A stretch of DNA of 64,000 bases, taken from assembly GCF_004801295.1 (NCBI RefSeq), contig NZ_SSOC01000004.1:248001-312000 (forward strand), given 5' to 3'. The stretch's first letter is position 1, and every line of letters starts with the position of its first letter. The stretch is from Pseudothauera nasutitermitis. Lineage in GTDB: Bacteria > Pseudomonadota > Gammaproteobacteria > Burkholderiales > Rhodocyclaceae. Shown piece after piece: positions 9,004-17,820 of the stretch. Made by a program: the position numbers and the translations under genes. Below the pieces are notes generated by a model. That model saw only the letters and a program-made list of their open reading frames with translations, was not told where the DNA came from and made no database searches.

Positions 9004-9915
9004 TCAATCCACCCGGCGCACGGCGGCCACGCCGCCGATCACTAGGTATTCGTCCTCGCCCTGCAGGCGGCCGGGCAGCAGGCGGGAGTGGGCGAGGATC
9101 TTCGCGGCGGGTACCGCGCATTCCAGCACCCGGTCGCCGAATTCGCCGGCGCGTTCGCGGCTGGCGGAAAACGAACTCAGATTGTTCAGCACCACCACCA
9201 GGCGGCCGTCCGCCAGGCGCTCCAGCGGCGCCAGCGTGTCGCGTCCGGAAACGCCCCGGTACAGCGTGAGGTGGCGGCGCGCGTCGGGCTGGCGCGCCAG
9301 TTCGTACTGCGCATAGGCGTACAGCAGGTCTACCTGGGCTTCCAGCGCGCCGGTGGCATACAGGCCGGCGGCGCGCTCGCGTTCGAAGGCCGCGCGCGCC
9401 GGGCAGTCGGCGTCACCCAGCGGCGCGCGGTGAAAACCGGTGAGCAGGCCGAAGCGCGATTCCACCCAGCCTTTCAGCACGGCGCCCTCGCGTCCTTCCG
9501 AATCGAACAGCCAGCCGCGCAGCAGGCGCAGGTAGTCCAGCCGGCTGCGGTCGATGCGCGCGCCTTCGGTCAGGCCCTGCGCGGCAGCGTCGCCGAGCAG
9601 GAAGTGGGCGGCCATGTACTGCATGAACAGCTGGGCGCGCGTTGTCGCATCGCCGACAACCGACAGATGCTCGAACAGGGCATGGTGCAGCGGCAGCACG
9701 CCGTCCAGTTCCAGTTCCGCCGGGGCGAGCTGGAAGGCCAGGCTGGCCAGGGCTTCGGCCGGCAGATTGCAGCGGTTGTAGGACAGGCGGGCGGCAGGCG
9801 GGGCGCTGAGCCGGGCGAGTTCGGGGGGAATGTCCGTGGCCCGACAAATTGTAGGGGCTTTGTCGCACGCGTCGTGCGCGCAGAGGGCTTGCGGTGCCCC
9901 GCCAAATGTATTCAT
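9004..9915 (-). CDS. draT: NAD(+)-dinitrogen-reductase ADP-D-ribosyltransferase
   Basis: The product has 303 residues, close to known DraT length. DraT moves ADP-ribose from NAD+ to an Arg of NifH and switches nitrogenase off after ammonium or energy downshift. Recognisable stretches are SYNRCNLPAEALASLAFQ, LHHALFEHL, LTLYRGVSG and VVVLNNLSSFSASRERA. The gene is divergent from nifH, its usual substrate. DraG, the reversing hydrolase, is not in the window. The first 30 codons contain the NifA site that serves nifH. Confidence 0.92.
   Translation of the reverse strand: MNTFGGAPQALCAHDACDKAPTICRATDIPPELARLSAPPAARLSYNRCNLPAEALASLAFQLAPAELELDGVLPLHHALFEHLSVVGDATTRAQLFMQYMAAHFLLGDAAAQGLTEGARIDRSRLDYLRLLRGWLFDSEGREGAVLKGWVESRFGLLTGFHRAPLGDADCPARAAFERERAAGLYATGALEAQVDLLYAYAQYELARQPDARRHLTLYRGVSGRDTLAPLERLADGRLVVVLNNLSSFSASRERAGEFGDRVLECAVPAAKILAHSRLLPGRLQGEDEYLVIGGVAAVRRVD
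9831..9846. promoter_or_regulatory. NifA upstream activator sequence for nifH
   Basis: TGTCCGTGGCCCGACA fits TGT-N10-ACA. It is about 100 bp upstream of the nifH -24 element and lies inside the 5' coding part of divergent draT. Confidence 0.82.
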
Positions 9916-9944
9916 TTCAATGCGTTAAGTCTTGTTTTCGGGAT

Positions 9945-9959
9945 TGGCACAGTCCTTGC
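9945..9959 (+). promoter_or_regulatory. Sigma-54 -24/-12 promoter of nifHDK
   Basis: TGGCAC-AGTCC-TTGC is an exact consensus site, 71 bases upstream of the nifH ATG. AAGGAGT precedes the start codon as ribosome binding site. Confidence 0.93.
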
Positions 9960-10023
9960 GGAAACCTCCGCGTGGTCCTGAGCAGCACGATCGATTCACG
10001 AATCCCGTTTCGACAAGGAGTAA

Positions 10024-10923
<900 letters not shown>

Positions 10924-10932
10924 TCTGCCGGA

Positions 10933-10948
10933 GCGGGTTTGCACCCGC
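10933..10948 (+). other. Hairpin between nifH and nifD
   Basis: GCGGGT pairs with ACCCGC around TTGC, ten bases after the nifH stop, with no T-run. Similar nifH-nifD hairpins are thought to stabilise nifH mRNA or partly attenuate the operon. The role here is inferred. Confidence 0.5.
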
Positions 10949-11046
10949 GCAAACTGCCTGGCGGGACGGCTGCCGCCCTGCCGGGTATAGAGCAAACCTA
11001 CGCATGCCGTGCACGGATTGGTGCCGGCGTGAACAGGAGAAGCAGC

Positions 11047-12525
11047 ATGACCACGCTCACCCGTGAAGAAACCGAGAGCCTGATCCAGGAGGTCCTGGAG
11101 GTCTATCCGGAGAAGGCCCGCAAGGACCGCGCCAAGCATCTGGCGGTCAATGACCAGTCCATCGAGCAGTCGAAGAAGTGCATCACCTCCAACCGCAAGT
11201 CGCAGCCCGGGGTGATGACCATCCGCGGCTGTGCCTACGCCGGCTCGCGCGGCGTGGTGTGGGGCCCGGTGAAGGACATGATCCACATCTCCCACGGCCC
11301 GGTGGGCTGCGGGCAGTACTCGCGCGGCGGCCGGCGCAACTATTACGTCGGCGCCACCGGCGTGAACACCTTCTCGGAGATCAACTTTACCTCCGATTTC
11401 CAGGAGAAGGACATCGTCTTCGGCGGCGACAAGAAGCTTGCCAAGCTGATCCAGGAGATCGAGCAGCTGTTTCCGCTCAACAAGGGCATCTCGGTGCAGT
11501 CCGAGTGCCCGATCGGCCTGATCGGCGACGACATCGAGGCGGTTTCCAAGAAAGCCGGCAAGGAGCTCAACAAGATCGTCGTGCCGGTGCGCTGCGAAGG
11601 TTTCCGCGGCGTGTCCCAGTCGCTCGGCCACCACATCGCCAACGACGCGATCCGCGACTGGGTGCTCTCCAACCGCGACGGCCAGGAATTCGAATCCACC
11701 CCGTACGACGTCACCATCATCGGCGACTACAACATCGGCGGAGACGCCTGGGCCTCGCGCATCTTTCTGGAAGAGATGGGCCTGCGCGTGATCGCCCAGT
11801 GGTCGGGCGACGGCACCGTGGCGGAAATGGAGAACACCCCCAAGGCCAAGCTCAACCTGCTGCACTGCTACCGCTCGATGAACTACATCAGCCGGCACAT
11901 GGAAGAGAAGTACGGCATCCCCTGGATGGAATACAACTTCTTCGGCCCCACCAAGATCGAGGAATCCCTGCGCCGCATCGCCGCATTCTTCGACGATTCC
12001 ATCAAGGAAGGCGCCGAGCGCGTGATCGCCCGGTACAAGCCGATGATGGAAGCGGTGATCGCCAAGTACAAGCCGCGCCTGCAGGGCAAGAAGGTCATGC
12101 TGTACGTCGGCGGCCTGCGCCCGCGCCACGTCATCGGCGCGTACGAGGACCTGGGCATGGAAGTGGTCGGCACCGGCTACGAGTTCGCCCACAACGACGA
12201 CTACGACCGCACCATCAAGGAAATGGGCAACGCCACGCTGCTCTACGACGACGTCACCGGCTTCGAGCTGGAAGAGTTCGTCAAGCGCGTCAAGCCCGAC
12301 CTGGTGGGCTCCGGCATCAAGGAAAAGTACATCTTCCAGAAGATGGGCATCCCCTTCCGCCAGATGCACTCGTGGGACTACTCCGGCCCCTACCACGGCT
12401 ACGACGGCTTCGCGATCTTCGCGCGCGACATGGACATGACGCTCAACAACCCGTGCTGGGGCCAGCAGACCCCGCCGTGGAAGAAGGGCGCCGCCGCTGG
12501 CGACGAAGTCAAGGCCGCAGCGTAA
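11047..12525 (+). CDS. nifD: Nitrogenase molybdenum-iron protein alpha chain
   Basis: The product has 492 residues. The ATG at 11047 follows AGGAG; the longer frame upstream lacks conserved sequence. P-cluster ligands are in [19 protein letters not shown] and SECPIGLIG. FeMo-co ligands are the Cys of [10 protein letters not shown] and the His of [16 protein letters not shown]. It forms the alpha2-beta2 dinitrogenase with NifK. The length and the absence of vanadium- or iron-only features mark it as the Mo enzyme. Confidence 0.98.
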   Translation: MTTLTREETESLIQEVLEVYPEKARKDRAKHLAVNDQSIEQSKKCITSNRKSQPGVMTIRGCAYAGSRGVVWGPVKDMIHISHGPVGCGQYSRGGRRNYYVGATGVNTFSEINFTSDFQEKDIVFGGDKKLAKLIQEIEQLFPLNKGISVQSECPIGLIGDDIEAVSKKAGKELNKIVVPVRCEGFRGVSQSLGHHIANDAIRDWVLSNRDGQEFESTPYDVTIIGDYNIGGDAWASRIFLEEMGLRVIAQWSGDGTVAEMENTPKAKLNLLHCYRSMNYISRHMEEKYGIPWMEYNFFGPTKIEESLRRIAAFFDDSIKEGAERVIARYKPMMEAVIAKYKPRLQGKKVMLYVGGLRPRHVIGAYEDLGMEVVGTGYEFAHNDDYDRTIKEMGNATLLYDDVTGFELEEFVKRVKPDLVGSGIKEKYIFQKMGIPFRQMHSWDYSGPYHGYDGFAIFARDMDMTLNNPCWGQQTPPWKKGAAAGDEVKAAA

Positions 12526-12539
12526 GCGCGTAGCCACCA

Positions 12540-12570
12540 GGCGGGCGCCGGCCGCGATCCGGTGCCCGCC
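12540..12570 (+). other. Hairpin between nifD and nifK
   Basis: GGCGGGCGCCGG pairs with CCGGTGCCCGCC (one G-U pair) around a 7-base loop, just past the nifD stop. There is no T-run, so it is more likely an mRNA-stability element than a terminator. Confidence 0.5.
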
Positions 12571-12629
12571 GCAAGGAATAAACCTCATGCCCGCGTCCAC
12601 AGATGGGTGGCCGGGCCAAGGAGCCTCAA

Positions 12630-14198
12630 ATGCAGATCGTTGATGACATCAAGCCGTGCTACCCGCTGTTCCGCGACGACGATTACCAGGCGTCGCTGAA
12701 GAACAAGCAGGACAAGTTCGAAGAGAAGGTGCCGGACGACAAGATCGCCGAAACCTTCGAATGGACCACCACCAAGGAATACCAGGAACTCAACTTCGCC
12801 CGCGAGGCGCTCACCATCAACCCCGCCAAGGCCTGCCAGCCGCTGGGCGCGGTGCTGTGCGCGCTGGGCTTCGAGAAGACCCTGCCCTACGTGCATGGCT
12901 CGCAAGGGTGTGTGGCCTACTTCCGCACCTACTTCAACCGCCACTTCAAGGAGCCGATCGCCTGCGTGTCCGACTCCATGACCGAGGACGCGGCGGTGTT
13001 CGGCGGCCAGAAGAACATGTTCGACGGCCTGGCCAACGCCAAGGCGCTGTACAAGCCCGAAGTCATCGCGGTGAGCACCACCTGCATGGCCGAGGTCATC
13101 GGCGACGACCTCAACGCCTTCATCAACAACTCGAAGAAGGAAGGGCACATCCCGCAGGATTTCCCGGTGCCGTTCGCGCACACCCCGTCCTTCGTCGGCA
13201 GCCACGTCACCGGCTGGGACAACATGTTCGAGGGCATCGCGCGCCATTTCACCCTCAACCACATGGAAGGCAAGGAGCCGGGCAAGAACGGCAAGATCAA
13301 CTTCGTGCCGGGCTTCGAGACCTATCTGGGCAACTACCGCGTGCTCGCCCGCATGATGAAGGAAATGGGGGTGGAGGCCACCATCCTCTCCAACCCCACC
13401 GAAGTGCTCGACACCCCGTCGGATGGCGAATACCGCATGTACGCCGGCGGCACCACGCTGGACGAGATCAAGGACGCGCCCAACGCGCACACCACCTTCC
13501 TGCTGCAGCCCTGGCACCTGGAAAAGACCAGGAAGTTCGTCGAAAACACCTGGAACCACGACATTCCCAAGCTCAACATCCCGATGGGCCTGGAATGGAC
13601 CGACGAGTTCCTGATGAAGGTGGCCGAAGTCACCGGCAAGGAAATCTCGGCCTCGCTGGAAGTGGAACGCGGCCGCCTGGTGGACATGATCCAGGACAGC
13701 CACACCTGGCTGCACGGCAAGAAGTTCGCGCTGTACGGCGACCCTGACTTCGTCCTGGGCATGACCAAGTTCCTGCTCGAACTGGGCGCCGAGCCGCTGC
13801 ACGTGCTCAGCCACAACGCCAACAAGCGCTGGGGCAAGGCGATCGCCAAGGTGCTGGAATCCAGCCCCTATGGCGCCAAGGCCAAGGTGTATGTCGGCAA
13901 CGACCTGTGGCACCTGCGCAGCCTGTGCTTCACCGAGAAGCCCGATTTCCTCATCGGCAACTCCTACGGCAAGTACATCCAGCGCGACACCGCCCACAAG
14001 GGCCCGCAGTTCGAAGTGCCGCTGATCCGCCTCGGCTTCCCGATCTTCGACCGCCACCACCTGCACCGCATGACCACCCTGGGCTACGAGGGCGCGATGT
14101 ACATCCTCACCACCCTGGTCAACGCCGTGCTGGAAAAGCTCGACGACGAGACCCGCGGCTTCGGCACCACCGACTTCAATCACGACCTGGTGCGCTGA
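12630..14198 (+). CDS. nifK: Nitrogenase molybdenum-iron protein beta chain
   Basis: The product has 522 residues. AAGGAG at 12618-12623 sets the ATG at 12630 rather than the in-frame ATG at 12603. P-cluster Cys residues are in KACQPLGA, GSQGCVAYFR and STTCMAEVIGDD. Further conserved stretches are HTPSFVGSHVTGWDNM and LRLGFPIFDRHHLHR-type sequence near the C-terminus (IRLGFPIFDRHHLHRMTT). It is the beta subunit of dinitrogenase. Confidence 0.98.
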   Translation: MQIVDDIKPCYPLFRDDDYQASLKNKQDKFEEKVPDDKIAETFEWTTTKEYQELNFAREALTINPAKACQPLGAVLCALGFEKTLPYVHGSQGCVAYFRTYFNRHFKEPIACVSDSMTEDAAVFGGQKNMFDGLANAKALYKPEVIAVSTTCMAEVIGDDLNAFINNSKKEGHIPQDFPVPFAHTPSFVGSHVTGWDNMFEGIARHFTLNHMEGKEPGKNGKINFVPGFETYLGNYRVLARMMKEMGVEATILSNPTEVLDTPSDGEYRMYAGGTTLDEIKDAPNAHTTFLLQPWHLEKTRKFVENTWNHDIPKLNIPMGLEWTDEFLMKVAEVTGKEISASLEVERGRLVDMIQDSHTWLHGKKFALYGDPDFVLGMTKFLLELGAEPLHVLSHNANKRWGKAIAKVLESSPYGAKAKVYVGNDLWHLRSLCFTEKPDFLIGNSYGKYIQRDTAHKGPQFEVPLIRLGFPIFDRHHLHRMTTLGYEGAMYILTTLVNAVLEKLDDETRGFGTTDFNHDLVR

Positions 14199-14208
14199 GG
14201 CGCAGACG

Positions 14209-14239
14209 CCCGGATGGCGTCTGGCGCCATCCGGGTTTT
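14209..14239 (+). terminator. Terminator-like hairpin between nifK and nifT
   Basis: CCCGGATGGCG pairs perfectly with CGCCATCCGGG around TCTGG and is followed by TTTT. It probably attenuates transcription into nifT and the genes beyond, which need less product than nifHDK. Confidence 0.8.
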
Positions 14240-14270
14240 CCGCGTTCCACGACCGACAGAAAGGACAGCC

Positions 14271-14495
14271 ATGGCCAACATCATGATCCGCAAGACCGCC
14301 GAGGGCGGTCTGTCGTTCTACCTGCCCAAGCGCGACCTGGAAGACGGCATCGTCTCCATCGAATTCGACCAGGCCGACAAGTGGGGCGGCGAACTGAGGC
14401 TGGCCAACGGCGGCACGTACTACGTGGACCCGCTGGATGCGCCGCCCAAGCTGCCCATCTCCCTGCGCGCCAAGCGCGTCGATGCTCCGGAATGA
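14271..14495 (+). CDS. nifT: NifT/FixU family protein
   Basis: The product has 74 residues. It begins MANIMIRKTAEGGLSFYLPK and has KWGGELRLANG and LPISLRAKRV, as in NifT. The ATG at 14271 follows AAAGGAC. NifT is a small protein of unclear function conserved directly after nifK, as here. Confidence 0.9.
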   Translation: MANIMIRKTAEGGLSFYLPKRDLEDGIVSIEFDQADKWGGELRLANGGTYYVDPLDAPPKLPISLRAKRVDAPE

Positions 14496-14529
14496 TTTTT
14501 CCGACCACTGTTACACCAGGAGACCCACC

Positions 14530-14727
14530 ATGGCGCTGAAGATCCTGCCTGACGAATGCACCACCTGTGGCGACTGCAAGCCGGTCTGTCCCACCCAGTC
14601 CATCTCCTCCAAGGGAGGGCTGTACAAGATCAACCCCGACTCCTGTACGGAGTGCGACGGCGACGAGCCGCAGTGCGTGTCGGTCTGCCCAGGGGCCGAC
14701 AACACCATCGTCCCGCTCGCGGCCTGA
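14530..14727 (+). CDS. 2[4Fe-4S] ferredoxin, nif-associated
   Basis: The product has 65 residues. The first cluster motif is CTTCGDCKPVCP and the second is CTECDGDEPQCVSVCP, with a widened CxxC-x6-CxxxC spacing. Such FdxN-like ferredoxins carry low-potential electrons to nitrogenase or to cofactor assembly. CAGGAG lies just upstream of the ATG. The exact electron partner is unknown. Confidence 0.92.
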   Translation: MALKILPDECTTCGDCKPVCPTQSISSKGGLYKINPDSCTECDGDEPQCVSVCPGADNTIVPLAA

Positions 14728-14740
14728 GCGGGGCCCGCGT

Positions 14741-14768
14741 GGCGTGGCGGCGCAACGGCCGCCACGCC
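14741..14768 (+). other. Hairpin between the ferredoxin gene and nafY-like gene
   Basis: GGCGTGGCGGC pairs with GCCGCCACGCC around GCAACG. It has no T-run and is another stem-loop in the series that separates the nif genes. Confidence 0.5.
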
Positions 14769-14805
14769 TGCACCCGCATCCCCCGTACCCCAGGAGAGAC
14801 CCGCC

Positions 14806-15528
14806 ATGAATGCTCCCGCCCCCTCCGGCAGCCCCGTCTCGCGCGAGACCGCGCTGCGCATCGCCATGGCGGCGCGCACGTTGCCCGGCGTCAACGTGGC
14901 CGCCTTCGTCCATGCCCTGGGCGAGCGCCTGGGCCTGCCGGTGACCGATGAAAAGCTCGCGCGCATGACCGTCGCCGACCTCAAGGCCATGCTGCAGGGC
15001 GACGAGATCGTCGATCCCGGCGTCGACGGCGACGCGCTGAAGACCGCCGTGCGCTACCTGTGGGGCGAGGGCATCGCCGACGACGCGCCGGTGCCCGACA
15101 GCGGCGTGCCCGAAGGCCCGGGCGCGCTCACCGTGGCGGTGGCCTCCAACCGCGGCGAGCAGCTCGACGGCCACTTCGGCTCCTGCACCCGCTTCCTGAT
15201 CTACCGCGTGGCCGAGGACGGCATCTGGCTCACCGGCGTGCGTCCGACGCTGGAAGCCGACGGCGCGGAGGACCGCAACGCCGCGCGCGCGGAACTGCTG
15301 GCCGGTTGCCAACTGGTCTATGTGCACTCCATCGGCGGCCCGGCCGCCGCCAAGGTGGTGCGCGCCGGCGTGCATCCGGTCAAGTTCCCGGCCGGCGGCG
15401 CCGCGCGCGACGCGCTCGCGCAACTGCGCCAGGTGCTCAACAGCCCGCCGCCCTGGCTGGCCCGCACGCTCGGCAAGGAGGCCGGCCTGCTGGCCCGCTT
15501 CGCGCCGCAGACCGGAGCCGAGGCATGA
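14806..15528 (+). CDS. NafY/NifY-type nitrogenase cofactor-binding protein
   Basis: The product has 240 residues, the length of Azotobacter NafY (gamma protein). An N-terminal helical domain (about 10-95, ETALRIAMAARTLPGVNV) is followed by a NifX/NifB-C-like domain with LTVAVASNRGEQLDGHFGSC, whose DGHFGSC is the family hallmark. NafY binds FeMo-co or apo-dinitrogenase and keeps it competent for cofactor insertion. CAGGAGA precedes the ATG. NifY is an alternative name; the two-domain layout favours NafY. Confidence 0.85.
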   Translation: MNAPAPSGSPVSRETALRIAMAARTLPGVNVAAFVHALGERLGLPVTDEKLARMTVADLKAMLQGDEIVDPGVDGDALKTAVRYLWGEGIADDAPVPDSGVPEGPGALTVAVASNRGEQLDGHFGSCTRFLIYRVAEDGIWLTGVRPTLEADGAEDRNAARAELLAGCQLVYVHSIGGPAAAKVVRAGVHPVKFPAGGAARDALAQLRQVLNSPPPWLARTLGKEAGLLARFAPQTGAEA

Positions 15529-15797
15529 TCGGCGCAGAGGTGCTCAGCGGCGCGCGCAGCGTGCTGGAGCGCCACGGTCACGGCGAGGCCGCGCTCGCCG
15601 CGTTGCGCGGGCAATGGCCCGGGCTGCGCTTCGTCGGCTGCTCCGAGGACGACGTGCCGCCCCGCCTGAAGCCCGCCGATACGGGCGGCGGCTGGGCGCT
15701 GTACTACATCGCCGGCGGCGGGCACTGCCTGGCGCTGACCACCGACCCGGGCGCGGCCATCGGCCTGGTGGTGGCCGAATGCCTGCCGGACGACTGA
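15525..15797 (+). CDS. Small nif-associated protein (DUF6129-like)
   Basis: The product has 90 residues, starting at an ATG that overlaps the nafY-like stop (ATGA). The sequence ends in a glycine-rich hydrophobic part (WALYYIAGGGHCLALTTDP). I recall similar short proteins following nafY in other diazotrophs, but no biochemical role is known to me. Translational coupling supports a nif-related job. Confidence 0.6.
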   Translation: MIGAEVLSGARSVLERHGHGEAALAALRGQWPGLRFVGCSEDDVPPRLKPADTGGGWALYYIAGGGHCLALTTDPGAAIGLVVAECLPDD

Positions 15798-15874
15798 ACC
15801 GTCCGTTCTGACCGGAGTGCCAGGGCGGTGGCATGACCGCCGCAGATACCGGGAATACGCCCTAAAATGCGCGC

Positions 15875-16420
15875 GTGACCCATCCCGATGCCTCCGCTCC
15901 CACCGACCGTCTGTTCCTGGCCCTGTGGCCGGATACCCGGCTGCGCGGCGCGCTGGCGCGCCATGCCGACGACTGGCGCTGGCCGCGCAGCGCGCGCCGG
16001 GTGCGTACCGAAAAGCTCCATCTCACCCTGCATTTCATCGGTGAAGTGGTGCGCTCGCGCACAGCCGCGCTGATCGACGCACTGGCGGTGCCCTGCGCGC
16101 CGTTCCAGCTCGCCCTGGGCCGTCCGGCCAACTGGGCGCATGGCCTGGCCGTGCTGGAAATCGTCCGTCCGCCCGCGGCGCTTGCCGATCTGCACGGCGC
16201 GCTCGGCGAGGCCCTGCAACGTGCCGGGCTGGCGGTGGAGCGCCGTGCCTTCCGGCCGCACGTCACCCTGGCGCGCCAGGCCGCCGGCGCCCTGCCGCCG
16301 GCACAAGGCCCGGAACTGGCCTGGGCAGTACGCGGCTATGCGCTGGTGGTGTCCGATCCGGGGGCCGGCGGCGGCTACCGCGTGCTGGCGCACTACCCGG
16401 CCCAGGGGGCGGGTGGGTGA
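15875..16420 (+). CDS. thpR: RNA 2',3'-cyclic phosphodiesterase
   Basis: The product has 181 residues and belongs to the 2H phosphoesterase family (LigT/ThpR). The two catalytic HxT motifs are HLTLHF and HVTLAR, and the domain begins RLFLALWPDTRLR. It opens 2',3'-cyclic phosphates at RNA ends. The start is GTG at 15875. The stop overlaps the start of the glycosylase gene. Confidence 0.92.
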   Translation: MTHPDASAPTDRLFLALWPDTRLRGALARHADDWRWPRSARRVRTEKLHLTLHFIGEVVRSRTAALIDALAVPCAPFQLALGRPANWAHGLAVLEIVRPPAALADLHGALGEALQRAGLAVERRAFRPHVTLARQAAGALPPAQGPELAWAVRGYALVVSDPGAGGGYRVLAHYPAQGAGG

Positions 16421-16920
16421 GCCGCGTCTTCAGCTTTCCGCCCATCGCCGCGCCGGACGCGCGCGTGCTCATCCTCGGCAGCATGCCAGGTGCCGCCTCG
16501 CTGGCCGCCGCGCAGTACTACGCCCATCCGCGCAACGCCTTCTGGCCGATCCTCGGCGAACTGCTCGGCTTCGACCCGGGCGCCGATTACGCCGAGCGCG
16601 TGGGCCATCTGCACGCCGCCGGCGTGGCGGTGTGGGACGTGATGGCCTCCTGCGTGCGCCCCGGCAGCCTGGACGCGGCCATCGACGCGGCCAGCGTCGT
16701 GCCCAACGATTTTCGCGCCTTCTTCGCCGCGCATCCGCATATCGCGCGCATCGGCTTCAACGGCACGGCCGCCGCCGACAGCTACCGCCGCCACGTATTG
16801 CCGCAGGGCGCCTGGGCGGGGCTGCCCGCGCTGCGCCTGCCTTCGACCAGCCCGGCGCATGCCGCGCTGGACCGGACCGCCAAGCTGGCGGCCTGGCGGG
16901 CGCTGTTCGCCGGACTGTGA
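16417..16920 (+). CDS. DNA-deoxyinosine / mismatch-specific uracil-DNA glycosylase family protein
   Basis: The product has 167 residues with a GTG start that overlaps the thpR stop. The uracil-DNA glycosylase fold motifs are LILGSMPGAASLAAAQYYAH and NAFWPIL, with STSPAHA near the C-terminus. This is the small glycosylase group annotated as DNA-deoxyinosine glycosylase, which removes deaminated bases. Substrate preference cannot be read from sequence. Confidence 0.85.
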   Translation: MSRVFSFPPIAAPDARVLILGSMPGAASLAAAQYYAHPRNAFWPILGELLGFDPGADYAERVGHLHAAGVAVWDVMASCVRPGSLDAAIDAASVVPNDFRAFFAAHPHIARIGFNGTAAADSYRRHVLPQGAWAGLPALRLPSTSPAHAALDRTAKLAAWRALFAGL

Positions 16921-16940
16921 CCACGGACCAAAGCGCAAGC

Positions 16941-17040
16941 CTCGCCCTTCAGGGCGAGGTCAAGCGAGGCAAACCCACCCTGGCGCCGAAGGCGCCCCCA
17001 TTTTGTGGCGAGGAAGCGCCCGCCTTCAGGCGGGAGTGAC
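16941..17040. repeat. Cluster of three hairpins resembling an IS200/IS605-type right end
   Basis: In 100 bases there are CTCGCCC-TTCA-GGGCGAG (16941-16958), GGCGCC-GAA-GGCGCC, and CCCGCC-TTCA-GGCGGG (17019-17034) ending in GAGTGACTCA. The arrangement GAGGAAGC, then a hairpin, then the end resembles the 3' end of TnpB-type transposons and their guide-RNA scaffold. No tnpB or tnpA gene is present, so it is at most a relic. Transcription terminators for the glycosylase gene are an alternative. Confidence 0.4.
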
Positions 17041-17157
17041 TCATTTTCGTCCGCCAGGGAACTGTGAACTCTTGTTAGCCATCGGCATGGACGGGCCGAC
17101 CTTTGGTACGCTGCCGGCGAGGGCGGGAATTCGCCCGCCACCAACAGGAGAATCCGC

Positions 17158-17604
17158 ATGAGCCTGATCAGCTTTCTGAAGAACGTGGGCGAAAAACTGT
17201 TCGGCGCCAGCGAAGTGCAGGCCGCCACGCCCGATGTGCTGCAAAAGGAACTCGCCAAGCACGCGCTGTCCGCCGAGGGACTGACCATCACCGTCGATGG
17301 CGACAAGGTCACCGTCGCCGGCAAGGCCAAATCCACCGAGGAAGCCGAGAAGATCGTCCTGGCGCTGGGCAACACCGTGGGCGTGGCTTCCGTCGACAAT
17401 CAGCTGGAAGTGGACAAGCCGGCGCCGGAAGCGGCCATGTACACCGTGCAGAAGGGCGACACGCTGTGGAAGATCGCCGAAACGCATTACGGCAAGGGCC
17501 ACGGCGCCAAGTACACTGCCATCTTCGAGGCCAACAAGCCGCTGCTCAGCCACCCGGACAAGATCTACCCGGGCCAGGTGCTGCGCATTCCGCCGCTGAA
17601 CTGA
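17158..17604 (+). CDS. LysM/BON domain protein (YgaU/Kbp-like)
   Basis: The product has 148 residues. A BON domain (about 25-85, LTITVDGDKVTVAGKAKS) is followed by a LysM domain (YTVQKGDTLWKIAETHYG...IYPGQVLRIP). This is the architecture of E. coli YgaU/Kbp, a potassium-binding stress protein. There is no signal peptide. AGGAGA precedes the ATG. Confidence 0.9.
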   Translation: MSLISFLKNVGEKLFGASEVQAATPDVLQKELAKHALSAEGLTITVDGDKVTVAGKAKSTEEAEKIVLALGNTVGVASVDNQLEVDKPAPEAAMYTVQKGDTLWKIAETHYGKGHGAKYTAIFEANKPLLSHPDKIYPGQVLRIPPLN

Positions 17605-17650
17605 AGACCGGATCGTGCCACGGCGGCGGCCGTGGCACAGCGACCGATGG

Positions 17651-17677
17651 GGCCGGCGAACATCGCCGGCCCTTTTT
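17651..17677 (+). terminator. Rho-independent terminator after the LysM/BON gene
   Basis: GGCCGGCGA pairs with TCGCCGGCC around ACA and is followed by CTTTTT. Confidence 0.88.
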
Positions 17678-17738
17678 CATGCTGTCTCGTTTGTCACACG
17701 GGTGACAAGGTTTTCGCACGCTTGCGGATGGAACTCTA

Positions 17739-17766
17739 TAAAGTTGGACGGCAGCCTGTCCGATAA
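17739..17766 (+). promoter_or_regulatory. FliA (sigma-28) type promoter of the Cache chemoreceptor
   Basis: TAAAGTTG and TCCGATAA match the flagellar sigma-28 elements TAAAGTTT and GCCGATAA, with a spacer one base longer than usual. The site is 55 bases upstream of the chemoreceptor ATG. Confidence 0.7.
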
Positions 17767-17820
17767 CTCCGAGAAGCACGGGCGTGTCCCGTTTCAACTT
17801 CTTCCGGGAGTGTGTGAATC

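Noticed and set aside
12603-12629. In-frame ATG upstream of the chosen nifK start
   Set aside because: The strong AAGGAG lies inside this extension and serves the ATG at 12630, where conserved NifK sequence begins.
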